This document shows, one piece after another, positions 44,625-53,843 of a DNA stretch of 64,000 nt; position 1 is the stretch's first letter, and each line of letters starts with the position of its first letter. The position numbers were made by a program, and so were the translations under genes. Origin of the DNA: Mesorhizobium sp. LHD-90 (GTDB lineage: Bacteria; Pseudomonadota; Alphaproteobacteria; Rhizobiales; Rhizobiaceae); NCBI RefSeq assembly GCF_030929505.1, contig NZ_JAVFVV010000007.1:124001-188000 (forward strand). The letters are read 5' to 3'. Under the pieces are notes generated by a model. That model was not told where the DNA came from and made no database searches. It saw only the letters and a program-made list of their open reading frames with translations.

Positions 44625-45503
44625 CTATCCGAACGTCGAACGATAACGCCCCAGCGCGGCATCCAGCCTTTCGAGATTCTCGGCGGTGTAGGCGACATAG
44701 TCGACGCCCGGCGCCTTCATGTACAACTCCGAAACCATGGCCCACATCGCCTCGCGCAGCAGCGAGGCGCATTGCATGGCGGCATGCGCCCGGCGAAGGG
44801 CCGCGTCCGGTTCCGTGCCGAAATAGAGGGAAAGCAGCGCGTCGGCCTCTGGCTCGCTCATGCCGGCATTTGATGCCGTTCCGGCCAGGTCGAACATCGC
44901 CGTATTGAAGCCGGCGTATTCGAAGTCAATCAGCCAGAGTTTTTCGCCGTCGTCGAGGAAATTGGCCGGCAACAGGTCGTTGTGGCCGAAGACGATCGGC
45001 AGCGGTTTTTGCGCGGCTTCCAACTCGTCGGCGAGCGCCAGATAGCCCGGAAGCTCCGCCCGCATCCGGCTGCCGCCGGTTTCGAGCGTGCGCGCATAGT
45101 CGCGCAGCACATGGAAAACCCAGAACATGAAGCCGGCTCCGGACACATGGCGCGGCATCTCTTCGTGGAACCGCCGGATCAGCGCGGCGATGCGCGGCGC
45201 GTTGGCGCGCACGTCCTCGCCCGCAAAAGTCCTGGCGCCGAGAAACTCGGTCACCATGATGCCGGGTTCGGCATAACGCACCTCAGGCCCGAAGCCGGCG
45301 GCATGGGCGGCGCGCGCCGCCATGATCTCGCGCTCGCGAAAAACATGGTGGAAAGGAAAGTCTCGGCCGATGCGCGCGACGTGCCTGCCGCCGGCTTCGG
45401 TGATAAGGAAACTCTCGTTGCTGAGGCCGCCCTTCAGCGGTTCGATCGTCAAGGGTCCCTTCCAGAGGGGGAGCGCCCGGATACGGTCTTCTGCGGCCTG
45501 CAT
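44625..45503 (-). CDS. phosphotransferase of the choline/aminoglycoside kinase fold
   Basis: A 292-residue kinase-like protein: GGLSNESFLITEAGGRHVAR (nucleotide-binding loop and Lys/Arg strand), GPEVRYAEPGIMVTEFLGAR (hinge), PIVFGHNDLLPANFLDDGEK (catalytic loop HNDLxxxN) and KLWLIDFEYAG (metal-binding DFE). These are complete, as in choline and related kinases; LicA/thiamine-kinase-like enzymes are also possible. ATG at 45503 has AAAGGA upstream; an in-frame extension to 45560 is less likely. Divergent from a DeoR-type regulator gene. Confidence 0.86.
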   Translation of the reverse strand: MQAAEDRIRALPLWKGPLTIEPLKGGLSNESFLITEAGGRHVARIGRDFPFHHVFREREIMAARAAHAAGFGPEVRYAEPGIMVTEFLGARTFAGEDVRANAPRIAALIRRFHEEMPRHVSGAGFMFWVFHVLRDYARTLETGGSRMRAELPGYLALADELEAAQKPLPIVFGHNDLLPANFLDDGEKLWLIDFEYAGFNTAMFDLAGTASNAGMSEPEADALLSLYFGTEPDAALRRAHAAMQCASLLREAMWAMVSELYMKAPGVDYVAYTAENLERLDAALGRYRSTFG

Positions 45504-45672
45504 GCCGGTCCTTTGCTGTCGGAAGGCGTCGAGTTTCTTGTGGGCACGGCGCGGAGTCAATGAACGCTGTGGTTATTTCTGTGCTTTTGCCTGAAAATCG
45601 GCCAGGTTTGTTGTAATTTGAAGGGCAATCGCCTAATGAGCGGTCAGGAATCGTTCGCTCGGCGGGACCCAT

Positions 45673-46437
45673 ATGAACCATTCGAAACGTCACGGCGAAA
45701 TCCTCCGCCTCGTGCAGGAAGCCGGCACCATCACCATCGCCGATCTCGCCGCCAAGCTCAACGTGTCGCTGGAAACCGTGCGCCGGGACGTGAAGCCGCT
45801 CACCGGCGACGGCTCGGTGCTGAAGATGCACGGCGCGATTGGCCTGCCCGCGCTGGCCGGCGAGGCGCCGTTCGAGCGCCGTATGCGCGAGAACGCCGAG
45901 GCCAAGCGGGCGATCGCCAGGGCGGTGGCCGCCACCATCCATGACGGCGATTCGGTCATGCTCGACACCGGCACGACCACCAGCTTCCTCGCCCGCGAAC
46001 TGCTTACCCACCGGCGGCTGACGGTGATCACCAATTCCTCAGACATCGCCCGCACCCTGGCGACCGTCAACGGCAACAAGGTTTACATGGCCGGCGGCGA
46101 ACTGCGCAGCGATTCGGGCGCAGCTTTCGGCGGTTCGGCGGTGGAATTCGTCAGCCGGTTCAGCGTCAATCACGCGGTTATCAGCATCGGTGCCGTCGAT
46201 GCCGTCATGGGCCTCATGGATTACGACCTTGAGGAGGCGGAATTCGCGCGCATGGTGCTGTCGCGTGGCGCCCGCCGTGTCGTCATCACGGATCACACGA
46301 AATTCGGCCGGCAGGGGCTGGTGCAGGTCTGCGGCCTCGACGGATTCGGCGAGATCGTCACCGACCGCATTGCGCCGCGGGATATCACGCATGCGCTGGA
46401 CAAGGCCGGCGCGAAACTGACCATAGCAGGAGCCTGA
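45673..46437 (+). CDS. DeoR/GlpR-family transcriptional regulator
   Basis: A 254-residue regulator with a DeoR helix-turn-helix (RHGEILRLVQEAGTITIADL, then AAKLNVSLETVRRDVKPLTG at about residues 22-43) and the sugar-phosphate isomerase-like sensor domain (DGDSVMLDTGTTTSFLAREL; TVITNSSDIARTL; VYMAGGELRSDSGAAFGGSA; VVITDHTKFGRQG). Such regulators respond to phosphorylated sugars. The divergent kinase-fold gene is a possible target (inference from position only). Confidence 0.93.
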   Translation: MNHSKRHGEILRLVQEAGTITIADLAAKLNVSLETVRRDVKPLTGDGSVLKMHGAIGLPALAGEAPFERRMRENAEAKRAIARAVAATIHDGDSVMLDTGTTTSFLARELLTHRRLTVITNSSDIARTLATVNGNKVYMAGGELRSDSGAAFGGSAVEFVSRFSVNHAVISIGAVDAVMGLMDYDLEEAEFARMVLSRGARRVVITDHTKFGRQGLVQVCGLDGFGEIVTDRIAPRDITHALDKAGAKLTIAGA

Positions 46438-46485
46438 CGCCGGATCGCGCTTCCCTTCGCGGCGGCGCGAGGGTTTATTGCCGCA

Positions 46486-47394
46486 ATGGCCTTTACCCTT
46501 CGACAGTTGCAGTTTTTCGTCGCGGTCGCCGAGCAGGGCTCGGTGTCGCGCGCCGCGCAAAACCTTTCCATCTCGCAGTCCTCCGTCACCGAGGCGGTGA
46601 AGGAACTGGAGGGCGATCTCGGCGTCGAGCTTTTCGAGCGCCATCCGCGCGGGCTGACGATCACCCACAAGGGCCACCAGTTCCTGCGCCACGCCACCAA
46701 AATTCTCGCCGACGTGTCGGACGCCCGACGCACCTTCTCCGGGCATCAGGAGCGGGGCGGCGGACGGCTGCAGCTCGGCGTTACCTCGCTGGTGGCGGGC
46801 TACGTGCTGTCCGACCTGCTGGCGCGATACCGTCGCGCCTTTCCAGGCGTCGACATCGGCGCCATCGAGGACAACGGCGACTATCTTGAACATCTTCTGG
46901 TCGGCGGCGAACTCGACGTCGCCGTCATGGTGATCTCGAACCTGCGCGACCGCATGGCGTTGCAAGCGGAAATCCTCGAGGTGTCGCCGTACCGGCTGTG
47001 GCTGCCGCTCGGCCATCCGCTCTCCGGCGCGGAAAGCATCGGCATCAACGACATCGTCGCCGAACCGCTGATCATGCTTACCGTCGACGAGATCGAGGAG
47101 AACACCGGAAAACTGCTCGCGGCACTCGGCGCCCGCCCGCACGTCGCCTTCCGCACGCGCTCGGTGGAAGCGGTGCGCAGCCTGGTCGCCACCGGCGCCG
47201 GCATCGCGCTTTTGCCTGATCTCGTCTACCGGCCCTGGTCGCTGGAGGGCGACCGAATCGAGTCACGCGACGTTTCCGGCGCACTGCCGGTCGTCCAGGT
47301 TGGCATGGTGTGGCGGCGCGGATCGGGCCTGACTCAGGCCGCCCGTGACTTCATCGGCGTGGCGCAGGGCCAGCGGCCAATCCGGCAGCGGTGA
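46486..47394 (+). CDS. LysR-family transcriptional regulator
   Basis: A 302-residue LysR-type regulator. The N-terminal HTH is FTLRQLQFFVAVAEQGSVSR followed by AAQNLSISQSSVTEAVKELE (about residues 2-43), with GVELFERHPRGLTITHKGHQ next. The effector-binding domain spans about 90-295 (LQLGVTSLVAGYVLSDLLAR; LPLGHPLSGAESI; VEAVRSLVATGAGIALLPDL). It lies 48 bases after the DeoR gene. The target genes and ligand cannot be told; no divergent partner is adjacent. Confidence 0.93.
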   Translation: MAFTLRQLQFFVAVAEQGSVSRAAQNLSISQSSVTEAVKELEGDLGVELFERHPRGLTITHKGHQFLRHATKILADVSDARRTFSGHQERGGGRLQLGVTSLVAGYVLSDLLARYRRAFPGVDIGAIEDNGDYLEHLLVGGELDVAVMVISNLRDRMALQAEILEVSPYRLWLPLGHPLSGAESIGINDIVAEPLIMLTVDEIEENTGKLLAALGARPHVAFRTRSVEAVRSLVATGAGIALLPDLVYRPWSLEGDRIESRDVSGALPVVQVGMVWRRGSGLTQAARDFIGVAQGQRPIRQR

Positions 47395-47476
47395 CGGTCG
47401 CTTTCTGCCCGAATTGGTTGTCGCGAGGCAATGCCGAGCTTTTGCGTGTCTTCGCGGTCGATGCTATCCTGACGTC

Positions 47477-48075
47477 ATGAACCAGCAGTTCCGATCCTCC
47501 GGGCTGTCGCCCACCACCCAGGCCGCCGAGGGGTTGATGCGGCGTCGCTGGACCGTGGCCGAGATCGAGGCGATGGTGCAGGCGGGAATCATCGATGAGC
47601 ATGAGCGATTCGAGCTGATCGGTGGGGAGATCGTGCCGATGAATGCCAAGGGCATCCGCCACGAGGTTCTGAAGAACGCGCTCAAATTCATTTCGCCAGG
47701 ACCGTGCCGGATGAGGTCCGTTTCGCAGTCGAGACGACTTTCCGGCTCGACGAAGACAGCTTCGTGGAGCCGGATTTCATTTTCTTCCGCAAGGCAGACG
47801 GCTTGGCCAATCTCAATCCCCGCACTGCGCTTCTCGCCGTCGAGGTCGCCGATTCCAGCCTGAAGTGGGATCTCGGACGCAAGGCGCGGATCTATGCGAA
47901 TTTCGGCATCCCGGAATTGTGGGTGATCGAGGCGGTGGATCGCGTCACCCACGTGCATGCGCGACCCGGTCTCGAAGGTTACGGCGAGATCAGCCGGATC
48001 GAGGGAAATGCACCCCTTGTGTCGACCTCGGTCGTTGGACTTACGGTCACGCTTTCCGAACTCGAGGATATCTGA
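47477..48075 (+). pseudogene. Uma2-family endonuclease-like gene, frameshifted
   Basis: Two frames together give one Uma2 (PD-(D/E)XK-like) protein. The first, from ATG 47477, reads RRRWTVAEIEAMVQAGIIDE and HERFELIGGEIVPMNAKGIR then HEVLKNALKFI. The second continues with FARTVPDEVRFAVETTFRLD, VEPDFIFFRKADG and LLAVEVADSSLKWDLGRKAR, the catalytic region. The break falls near 47690-47697 at ATTTCG; one more T there would restore a continuous frame of about 200 residues. It is a real frameshift or a homopolymer read error. Both halves are otherwise intact, which suggests a recent event. Confidence 0.82.
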
Positions 48076-48205
48076 CCCTCCGCTGACGTGTGCGCCTTCG
48101 CATCCAATCGCCGTCGCAAATATTGATTATCGAAGGCCGGCTTCGGATATCGACGAGGCAACAACGCAGGACCGACGGGGGCCGGAACGCCTGGTTGTTC
48201 GGTAC

Positions 48206-48643
48206 TCACATGACCCGTTCCGCCCTAAAAATCTGCTTCGGCGGTTCGAAAGCGCCGGCGCCGGCAAGACGCACGGCGCGTCGGAAGGTTGGACACTCCA
48301 TCGGGTGCGGCGCCGGGCAGGCGGCCGCGTGGCGCAGGCCCTCGCGCATTGCGGTCAGCCGCTGGATGGTGCGGTCGAGTTCATCGGCCTTGGCGCGCAG
48401 CCTGGCCCGGTCAATCTGAGGCCGGCCGTTGGGCGGCAGCATCTCGGTGATCTCGCCAAGTGAGAACCCGGCCGCGCGGCCAAGCGCGATCAGCGCCAGG
48501 CGCTCGAAGATCTCGGGGTCGAACAGCCGCTTGAGACCGCGCCGCCCGACCGAGGCGACAAGGCCCTTTTCCTCGTAGAAGCGCAGCGTCGATGCCGGGA
48601 CGCCGGAACCGCGCGCGACCGCGACAATGTCCAGATCTTTCAC
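48206..48643 (-). CDS. MerR-family regulator with CueR-like CX7C motif
   Basis: A 145-residue MerR regulator: DNA-binding domain DIVAVARGSGVPASTLRFYE and EEKGLVASVGRRGLKRLFDP (about residues 5-44), then a dimerisation helix (IDRARLRAKADELDRTIQRL). Near the end C109 and C117 are spaced exactly CX7C (ACPAPHPMECPTF), the same spacing as the metal-binding loop of CueR (C112/C120). It may therefore sense a soft metal such as Cu(I), or another thiol-reactive signal. GTG at 48643 is preferred to GTG 48661 because the latter lies in the promoter palindrome. Divergent from the methyltransferase gene. Confidence 0.88.
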   Translation of the reverse strand: MKDLDIVAVARGSGVPASTLRFYEEKGLVASVGRRGLKRLFDPEIFERLALIALGRAAGFSLGEITEMLPPNGRPQIDRARLRAKADELDRTIQRLTAMREGLRHAAACPAPHPMECPTFRRAVRLAGAGAFEPPKQIFRAERVM

Positions 48644-48645
48644 TC

Positions 48646-48676
48646 TTGACCTCAAGTTCACTTGAACTCGTAAACT
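48646..48676 (+). promoter_or_regulatory. MerR-type promoter and operator before the methyltransferase gene
   Basis: TTGACC (48646-48651) and TAAACT (48671-48676) are separated by 19 bases, the long spacer typical of MerR-activated promoters. The palindrome TCAAGTTCACTTGA fills 48652-48665 in the spacer, closely resembling SoxR-type operators (CCTCAAGTTAACTTGAGG). It faces the methyltransferase gene 43 bases downstream and abuts the merR-like start, so it can serve both genes. Confidence 0.8.
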
Positions 48677-48718
48677 GCCTCAATCCGTCAATACAATCAA
48701 CTCCGAAGGACAACCCCG

Positions 48719-49561
48719 ATGTCGGATGTTTCGCCCAATCGCGATCAGATGGAACTCTGGAACAAAGCCAGCGGCGAAGCCTGGGTCGACATGCAGGTTT
48801 TGCTCGACCGTATGTTGGAGCCGTTCGGGCGACTCGTGGTCGATGCCGGTTATCCGGGCGAGGGCGGCCAGGCTCTCGACATCGGCTGCGGCTGCGGCGC
48901 GACCACCCTGGCGATGGCGCGACGCGTCGGCGCGGGTGGCCGCTGCGTCGGGCTGGATATCTCCCGCCCGCTGATCGCGGCCGCGAGGAGGCGCGCAGTT
49001 GCCGAAGGCATAGAAAATGCAAGCTTTGTCGAGGGCGATGCGCAGACTTATGCTCTCGACCAGGGGCGGTACGACGCCGTCATCTCGCGCTTCGGTGTCA
49101 TGTTCTTCGACGATCCTGTGGCAGCGTTCGCCAATATCCGCCGGGGAGTGCGGCCAGGTGCGAAGCTGACGTTCGCTGCCTGGCGCAGTCCGGCCGAGAA
49201 TGAGTTCATGACGACGGCTGTTCGTGCTGCCGCGCCGCTCCTGCCGCCGATGCCCACGCCGAACTCGGACGCGCCCGGGCAGTTCGCTTTCGCCGACGGC
49301 TCCCGAGTGACTTCAATTCTGGAGGCGAGCGGCTGGTCGAAGGTCCAGCTCCACCAGGCGGACGTGCCATGCCGGATGAGCGAAGCCGACCTCATGACCT
49401 ATGCGACCCGGCTCGGGCCGGTAGGCGCTGCCTTGAGGGAACTCGATCGGAACACGGCGGAAAAGGTGATCGAGGCCTTGCACCCGGCATTCGCACCTTT
49501 TGTCGAGGCCGGCTATGCGCAGTTCACCGCCGCTTGCTGGCTGGCCGAGGCGTGGGCGTAG
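48719..49561 (+). CDS. SAM-dependent methyltransferase controlled by MerR regulator
   Basis: A 280-residue class I methyltransferase: MELWNKASGEAWVDMQVLLD at the N-terminus, motif I GQALDIGCGCGATTLAMARR at about residue 51, motif II CVGLDISRPLIAAARRRA, then YDAVISRFGVMFFDDPVAAF (motif IV) and RRGVRPGAKLTFAAWRSPAE (motif VI). The closest recognisable group is the UbiE/methyltransferase_11-25 type with small-molecule substrates. It is the only plus-strand gene behind the MerR-type promoter, so it is probably induced by the signal the regulator senses. Substrate unknown. Confidence 0.88.
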   Translation: MSDVSPNRDQMELWNKASGEAWVDMQVLLDRMLEPFGRLVVDAGYPGEGGQALDIGCGCGATTLAMARRVGAGGRCVGLDISRPLIAAARRRAVAEGIENASFVEGDAQTYALDQGRYDAVISRFGVMFFDDPVAAFANIRRGVRPGAKLTFAAWRSPAENEFMTTAVRAAAPLLPPMPTPNSDAPGQFAFADGSRVTSILEASGWSKVQLHQADVPCRMSEADLMTYATRLGPVGAALRELDRNTAEKVIEALHPAFAPFVEAGYAQFTAACWLAEAWA

Positions 49562-49579
49562 AAGCGCATTTGTCGCGAC

Positions 49580-49598
49580 GTATCGGAAAAACCGATAC
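49580..49598. terminator. hairpin after methyltransferase gene
   Basis: GTATCGG-AAAAA-CCGATAC forms a perfect 7-bp stem starting 19 bases after the methyltransferase stop codon. There is no immediate T run, so it may be a weak or Rho-aided terminator. Confidence 0.45.
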
Positions 49599-49704
49599 CG
49601 TCGTTCTGACAAATAAAATTGCGAAAGCAGTGAAATCGCGTCACGTTGCATTCAGGGATTGAAGTCGCCGTTCATGAGCGACGCCCTCGAATGGGAGACG
49701 TGAG

Positions 49705-50862
49705 ATGAAAGCTTTCCTGAAATCCTGCACGGCGCTTGCCGTGGCGCTTTCCATGTCTGGCCAAGCCATGGCGCAGTTGAAGGAGGTTGGCGCCGGCGAG
49801 GGCCAGGTCAACATCATCGCTTGGGCCGGCTACATCGAGCGCGGTGAGACGGACAAGAACTTCGACTGGGTCACCAAGTTTGAGAAGGACACCGGCTGCA
49901 AGGTCAACGTCAAGACGGCCGCCACCTCCGACGAGATGGTCGCTCTGATGAACGAAGGCGGGTTCGATCTTGTCACCGCCTCGGGCGATGCCTCGCTGCG
50001 CCTGATCGCCGGCAAGCGCGTCCAACCGATCAACATCGACCTCGTCAAGAGCTGGTCGACCATCGACGACCGCCTCAAGGACGCGCCCTGGCACACGGTA
50101 GACGGCGTCCACTACGGCGTGCCCTATATGTGGGGGCCGAACGTCCTGATGTACAACACCAATGTCATAAAGACCCCGCCGACCTCCTGGAAAGTCGTGT
50201 TCGAGGAGATGAACCTTGACGACGGCAAGTCCAACAAGGGCCGCGTCCAGGCCTATGACGGCCCGATCCATGTCGCCGACGCCGCGCTCTACCTGATGGC
50301 GCACAAGCCCGATCTCGGCATCAAGGATCCCTACCAGCTCACCGAGGACCAGTACAAAGCCGCGCTCGACCTGCTTCGCCAGCAGCGCACGCTGGTCGGC
50401 CGCTACTGGCACGACGCCTTCATTCAGATCGACGACTTCAAGAACGAAGGCGTGGTCGCTTCCGGCTCATGGCCGTTCCAGGTCAATCTGCTCAAGGGCG
50501 AGAACCAGCCGGTCGCGTCGGTCTTCCCCGAGGAAGGCGTCACGGGGTGGGCCGACACCACCATGATGCATGTCGATTCAGCCAATCCGAACTGCTCCTA
50601 TATGTGGTTCGAGCACCAGCTCTCCTCCAACCTGCAGAGCGACCTGTCGGTCTGGTTCGGTGCGAATCCGTCTGTGCCGGCAGCTTGCACCGACAAGCGC
50701 GGCATGCAGACGGCGGAGGGCTGCACCACAAACGGCCTCGACAATTTCGAGAAGGTGAAGTTCTGGACGACGCCGACCTCGAAATGCGCCAGCCAGAACG
50801 GTGCCTGCGTACCTTATTATCGGTGGGTGTCGGATTACATCGGCGTGATCGGCGGGCGGTGA
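49705..50862 (+). CDS. polyamine ABC transporter substrate-binding protein (PotD/YdcS-like)
   Basis: A 385-residue periplasmic binding protein with a Sec signal peptide (KAFLKSCTALAVALSMSGQA, cleaved near AMA-Q). Family features: GQVNIIAWAGYIERGETDKN, VTKFEKDTGCKVNVKTAATS, FDLVTASGDASLRLIAG, LKDAPWHTVDGVHYGVPYMW (family: .p.~dG..ygvPy.wG) and NVLMYNTNVIKTPPTSWKVV. Six Cys in the mature protein are unusual for this family and could form disulphides. The order binding protein, ATPase, two permeases, aldehyde dehydrogenase matches E. coli ydcSTUVW (putrescine/spermidine). Confidence 0.93.
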   Translation: MKAFLKSCTALAVALSMSGQAMAQLKEVGAGEGQVNIIAWAGYIERGETDKNFDWVTKFEKDTGCKVNVKTAATSDEMVALMNEGGFDLVTASGDASLRLIAGKRVQPINIDLVKSWSTIDDRLKDAPWHTVDGVHYGVPYMWGPNVLMYNTNVIKTPPTSWKVVFEEMNLDDGKSNKGRVQAYDGPIHVADAALYLMAHKPDLGIKDPYQLTEDQYKAALDLLRQQRTLVGRYWHDAFIQIDDFKNEGVVASGSWPFQVNLLKGENQPVASVFPEEGVTGWADTTMMHVDSANPNCSYMWFEHQLSSNLQSDLSVWFGANPSVPAACTDKRGMQTAEGCTTNGLDNFEKVKFWTTPTSKCASQNGACVPYYRWVSDYIGVIGGR

Positions 50863-50883
50863 TACGTCCGTAGTTCGCTGGGG

Positions 50884-51052
50884 CCCCTCACCTGGCCGCT
50901 TCGCGGCCACCCTCTCCCCGCACGAGGGAGAGGGTGAGTGCGGTTCCGACGCTGGTTCGAGATGATGCTCAATGCTGAGCTATGAAGGCATGGCTCCCTC
51001 CTCTCCCCCCAGCAGGGAGAGGGTGGCCGCGAAGCGGCCGGGTGAGGGGGCT
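50884..51052. repeat. third pair of inverted mosaic palindromic repeats
   Basis: Inverted copies at about 50884-50938 and 50999-51052 share the GGCCGC-TTC-GCGGCC (or its complement) hairpin and a CTCTCCC/GGGAGAG arm pair. They sit between the binding-protein and ATPase genes of the polyamine operon, the same relative place as the pair at 37255-37417. The second copy ends 18 bases before the ATPase start. Confidence 0.78.
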
Positions 51053-51070
51053 CACAATTCGGCAACGCCC

Positions 51071-52069
51071 ATGACCCCAGCCGTCTCCTTCGAAAAAGTC
51101 TCCCGCCACTTCGGCAGCGTGCGCGCCGTCGACGCGGTCGATCTGGAGATCGTGGCCGGCGAGTTTTTCGCAATGCTTGGCCCGTCGGGTTCCGGCAAGA
51201 CGACCTGCCTCAGACTGATCGCCGGCTTCGAGCAGCCGACGGCGGGCGTGATCAAGATATTCGGCGAGCGAGCAGACGGCGTCCCGCCCTATCGGCGCAA
51301 CGTGAACACCGTCTTCCAGGACTATGCGCTGTTCCCGCACCTCAACGTCCTCGACAACGTCGCCTACGGGCTGATGGTCAAAGGCGTTGCGAAGCCCGAA
51401 CGCCACAAGGCGGCCGAGGAGGCGCTGTCGCTGGTGCGCCTGCCCGGCTACGGCGCGCGGAAACCCGGCCAGCTTTCCGGCGGCCAGCGCCAGCGCGTCG
51501 CGCTGGCGCGTGCGCTTGTCAACCGGCCGAAAGTGCTGTTGCTCGACGAACCGCTCGGCGCGCTCGATCTGAAGCTGCGCGAGAACATGCAGGAGGAACT
51601 GAAGTCGCTGCAGAAGGCGCTGGGCATCACTTTCGTCTTCGTCACCCATGACCAGGGCGAGGCGCTGTCCATGGCCGACCGGGTCGCGGTCTTCAACGAC
51701 GGCCGCATCATGCAGATCGGCGCGCCGCAGGACATCTACCAGCGGCCGCGCTCGCGTTTCGTTGCCGATTTTGTCGGATCCTCCAACGTGCTGCCGCCGG
51801 ATTTCGTGCGGCGCTGGTCAGGGCAGCACCGCTGGGCCAGCCTGCGGCCGGAGCAGATCCGGGTCCAAGGTGGTGCCGATGGCGACGGCATTCCGGCGCG
51901 GGTCACGGCGATGAACTATCTCGGCTCGGCGACGAGGCTGGCGCTGGACGTAGGTGACCTGCGCCTCCATGCGACGGTCCCCGCCGGCACGGCGCTGCCG
52001 GAGACCGGCGACGCGGTGATGCTGACCTTCAATCGCGAGCACCTGCACCTGATGGACGAGCCGGCATGA
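51071..52069 (+). CDS. polyamine ABC transporter ATP-binding protein (PotA/YdcT-like)
   Basis: A 332-residue ATPase: Walker A LGPSGSGKTT (about residues 37-46), Q-loop VFQDYALFPHLNVLDNVAYG, signature LSGGQRQRVALARAL, Walker B VLLLDEPLGALD and H-loop TFVFVTHDQGEALSMADRVA. A C-terminal TOBE domain spans about 245-330 (VTAMNYLGSATRLALDVGDL). The ATG at 51071 is the family start (VSFEKVSRHFG); an earlier in-frame start lies in the repeat. Overlaps the next gene by 4 bases. Confidence 0.95.
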   Translation: MTPAVSFEKVSRHFGSVRAVDAVDLEIVAGEFFAMLGPSGSGKTTCLRLIAGFEQPTAGVIKIFGERADGVPPYRRNVNTVFQDYALFPHLNVLDNVAYGLMVKGVAKPERHKAAEEALSLVRLPGYGARKPGQLSGGQRQRVALARALVNRPKVLLLDEPLGALDLKLRENMQEELKSLQKALGITFVFVTHDQGEALSMADRVAVFNDGRIMQIGAPQDIYQRPRSRFVADFVGSSNVLPPDFVRRWSGQHRWASLRPEQIRVQGGADGDGIPARVTAMNYLGSATRLALDVGDLRLHATVPAGTALPETGDAVMLTFNREHLHLMDEPA

Positions 52070-53034
52070 ACGCCGAGGCCGTCATGCCCTCGGTTCCGGC
52101 GCCGGCTATCCTTCCGCCCAGGGGCGGCGCGGTCGGCCTGCTGTCGGATACATTGTGGCGCAACCCACGCTTCCTGCTGATGCTGATGCTGGCCCCGCCG
52201 GTGCTCTGGCTGGGCATCGTCTATCTCGGCGCCCTTTTCGCGCTCTTGCTGCAGAGTTTCTTCTCGATCGACGAATTCTCCGGGCTGATCAACCGGGAAT
52301 TCACGCTGAAGACCTATGGCGAACTGCTGCTGCCGTCCAATCTCGACATTATCCTGCGCACCGTCGCAATGGCGGCGGTGGTCACGCTGGCATCGGCGGT
52401 CATTGCCTTCCCAATCGCCTACTACGCAGCGCGCTACGCCCGCGGCGCACGGAAGGCGCTGTTTTACCTCGGCATCATGCTGCCTTTGTGGTCGAGTTAT
52501 CTGGTCAAAGTCTACGCCTGGAAGCTGATCCTCGCCAAGGAAGGCATTTTGGGCTGGCTGCTCGCCAAGCTGCATCTCACCTGGCTGCTCGACGCCTGGC
52601 TGGCGCTGCCGGTGGTCGGCGGCAACTCGCTGTCGGTGAGCTGGACCGGCACCTTCATCGTCTTCGTCTATGTCTGGCTGCCCTTCATGATCCTGCCGGT
52701 GCAGGCGGCGCTGGAACGCGTGCCGGCAAACCTCACCGAGGCGTCGTCCGATCTCGGCGCCTCGCCCGGCCAGACATTCCGCAACGTGATTTTCCCGCTG
52801 GCGCTGCCTGGCATCGTCGCTGGCTCGATCTTCACCTTCTCGCTGACGCTCGGCGACTACATCATCCCGCAGATCATCGGCACGTCGCGGCTGTTCATCG
52901 GCCAAGCCGTCTACGCACACCAAGGCACGGCCGGCAACATACCGCTCGCCGCCGCCTTCACGGTGGTGCCGGTCGTCATCATGGGCCTCTATCTGTGGGG
53001 CGCCAAGCGTATGGGGGCGTTCGATGCGCTCTGA
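52066..53034 (+). CDS. polyamine ABC transporter permease (PotB/YdcU-like)
   Basis: A 322-residue permease with six predicted spans: [80 protein letters not shown] and the C-terminal pair. EAA-type loop [20 protein letters not shown] precedes [20 protein letters not shown]. Typical of PotB/YdcU. It overlaps the ATPase by 4 and the next permease by 11 bases. Confidence 0.94.
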   Translation: MNAEAVMPSVPAPAILPPRGGAVGLLSDTLWRNPRFLLMLMLAPPVLWLGIVYLGALFALLLQSFFSIDEFSGLINREFTLKTYGELLLPSNLDIILRTVAMAAVVTLASAVIAFPIAYYAARYARGARKALFYLGIMLPLWSSYLVKVYAWKLILAKEGILGWLLAKLHLTWLLDAWLALPVVGGNSLSVSWTGTFIVFVYVWLPFMILPVQAALERVPANLTEASSDLGASPGQTFRNVIFPLALPGIVAGSIFTFSLTLGDYIIPQIIGTSRLFIGQAVYAHQGTAGNIPLAAAFTVVPVVIMGLYLWGAKRMGAFDAL

Positions 53035-53839
53035 CCGTGGCCATTCGGCTCCACTGACGCTGAAGATCGCCGCCGCGGCGGGGCTGCTGTTCCTGCACCT
53101 GCCGATCCTGCTCATCTTCGTCTACGCCTTTACCACCGAAGAGAAGAGTTACCAGTGGCCGCCACCGGGCTTCACGACGCAATGGTTCGCCGTCACCTGG
53201 AACCGGCCGGACGTGTGGGAAGCGCTGTGGCTCTCGGTAAAGGTCGCTGCGATCTCTACGGCGATCGCCATTGTGCTGGGCACGCTCTGCGCTGCGGCCG
53301 TCAGCCGGACGAAATTTTTCGGCCGTGAGGCGATCTCGCTGCTGGTCATCCTGCCGATCGCGCTGCCCGGCATCATCACCGGCATCTCGCTGCGTTCGGC
53401 CTTCAGCCTGATGGAGATACCGTTCTCCACCTGGACCATCGTGCTGGGCCACGCCACCTTCTGCGTGGTCGTCGTCTACAACAACGCCGTCGCCCGTTTC
53501 CGCCGCACCTCCGGTTCGATGATCGAGGCTTCGATGGATCTCGGCGCCGACGGCTTCCAGACGTTCCGCTATGTGGTGTTGCCGAACATCGGCACGGCGC
53601 TGCTCGCCGGTGGCATGCTGGCCTTCGCGCTCAGCTTCGACGAGGTCATCGTCACCACCTTCACTGCCGGTCAGCAGCAGACGCTGCCGATCTGGATGCT
53701 GGAGGAGCTGGTGCGCCCGCGCCAGCGGCCGGTGACCAATGTGGTCGCCATGGTTGTCGTGCTGGTGACGGCGCTGCCCATCCTGCTTGCCTATTACCTC
53801 ACCCGCGAGGGCGACCAGATTGCCGGGGCGGGGAAATGA
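53024..53839 (+). CDS. polyamine ABC transporter permease (PotC/YdcV-like)
   Basis: A 271-residue permease. [20 protein letters not shown] (TM1), [60 protein letters not shown] and the EAA loop [20 protein letters not shown] followed by [20 protein letters not shown] and [11 protein letters not shown] are all as in PotC/YdcV. Second permease of the heterodimer. Confidence 0.95.
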   Translation: MRSDRGHSAPLTLKIAAAAGLLFLHLPILLIFVYAFTTEEKSYQWPPPGFTTQWFAVTWNRPDVWEALWLSVKVAAISTAIAIVLGTLCAAAVSRTKFFGREAISLLVILPIALPGIITGISLRSAFSLMEIPFSTWTIVLGHATFCVVVVYNNAVARFRRTSGSMIEASMDLGADGFQTFRYVVLPNIGTALLAGGMLAFALSFDEVIVTTFTAGQQQTLPIWMLEELVRPRQRPVTNVVAMVVVLVTALPILLAYYLTREGDQIAGAGK

Positions 53840-53843
53840 AAGA

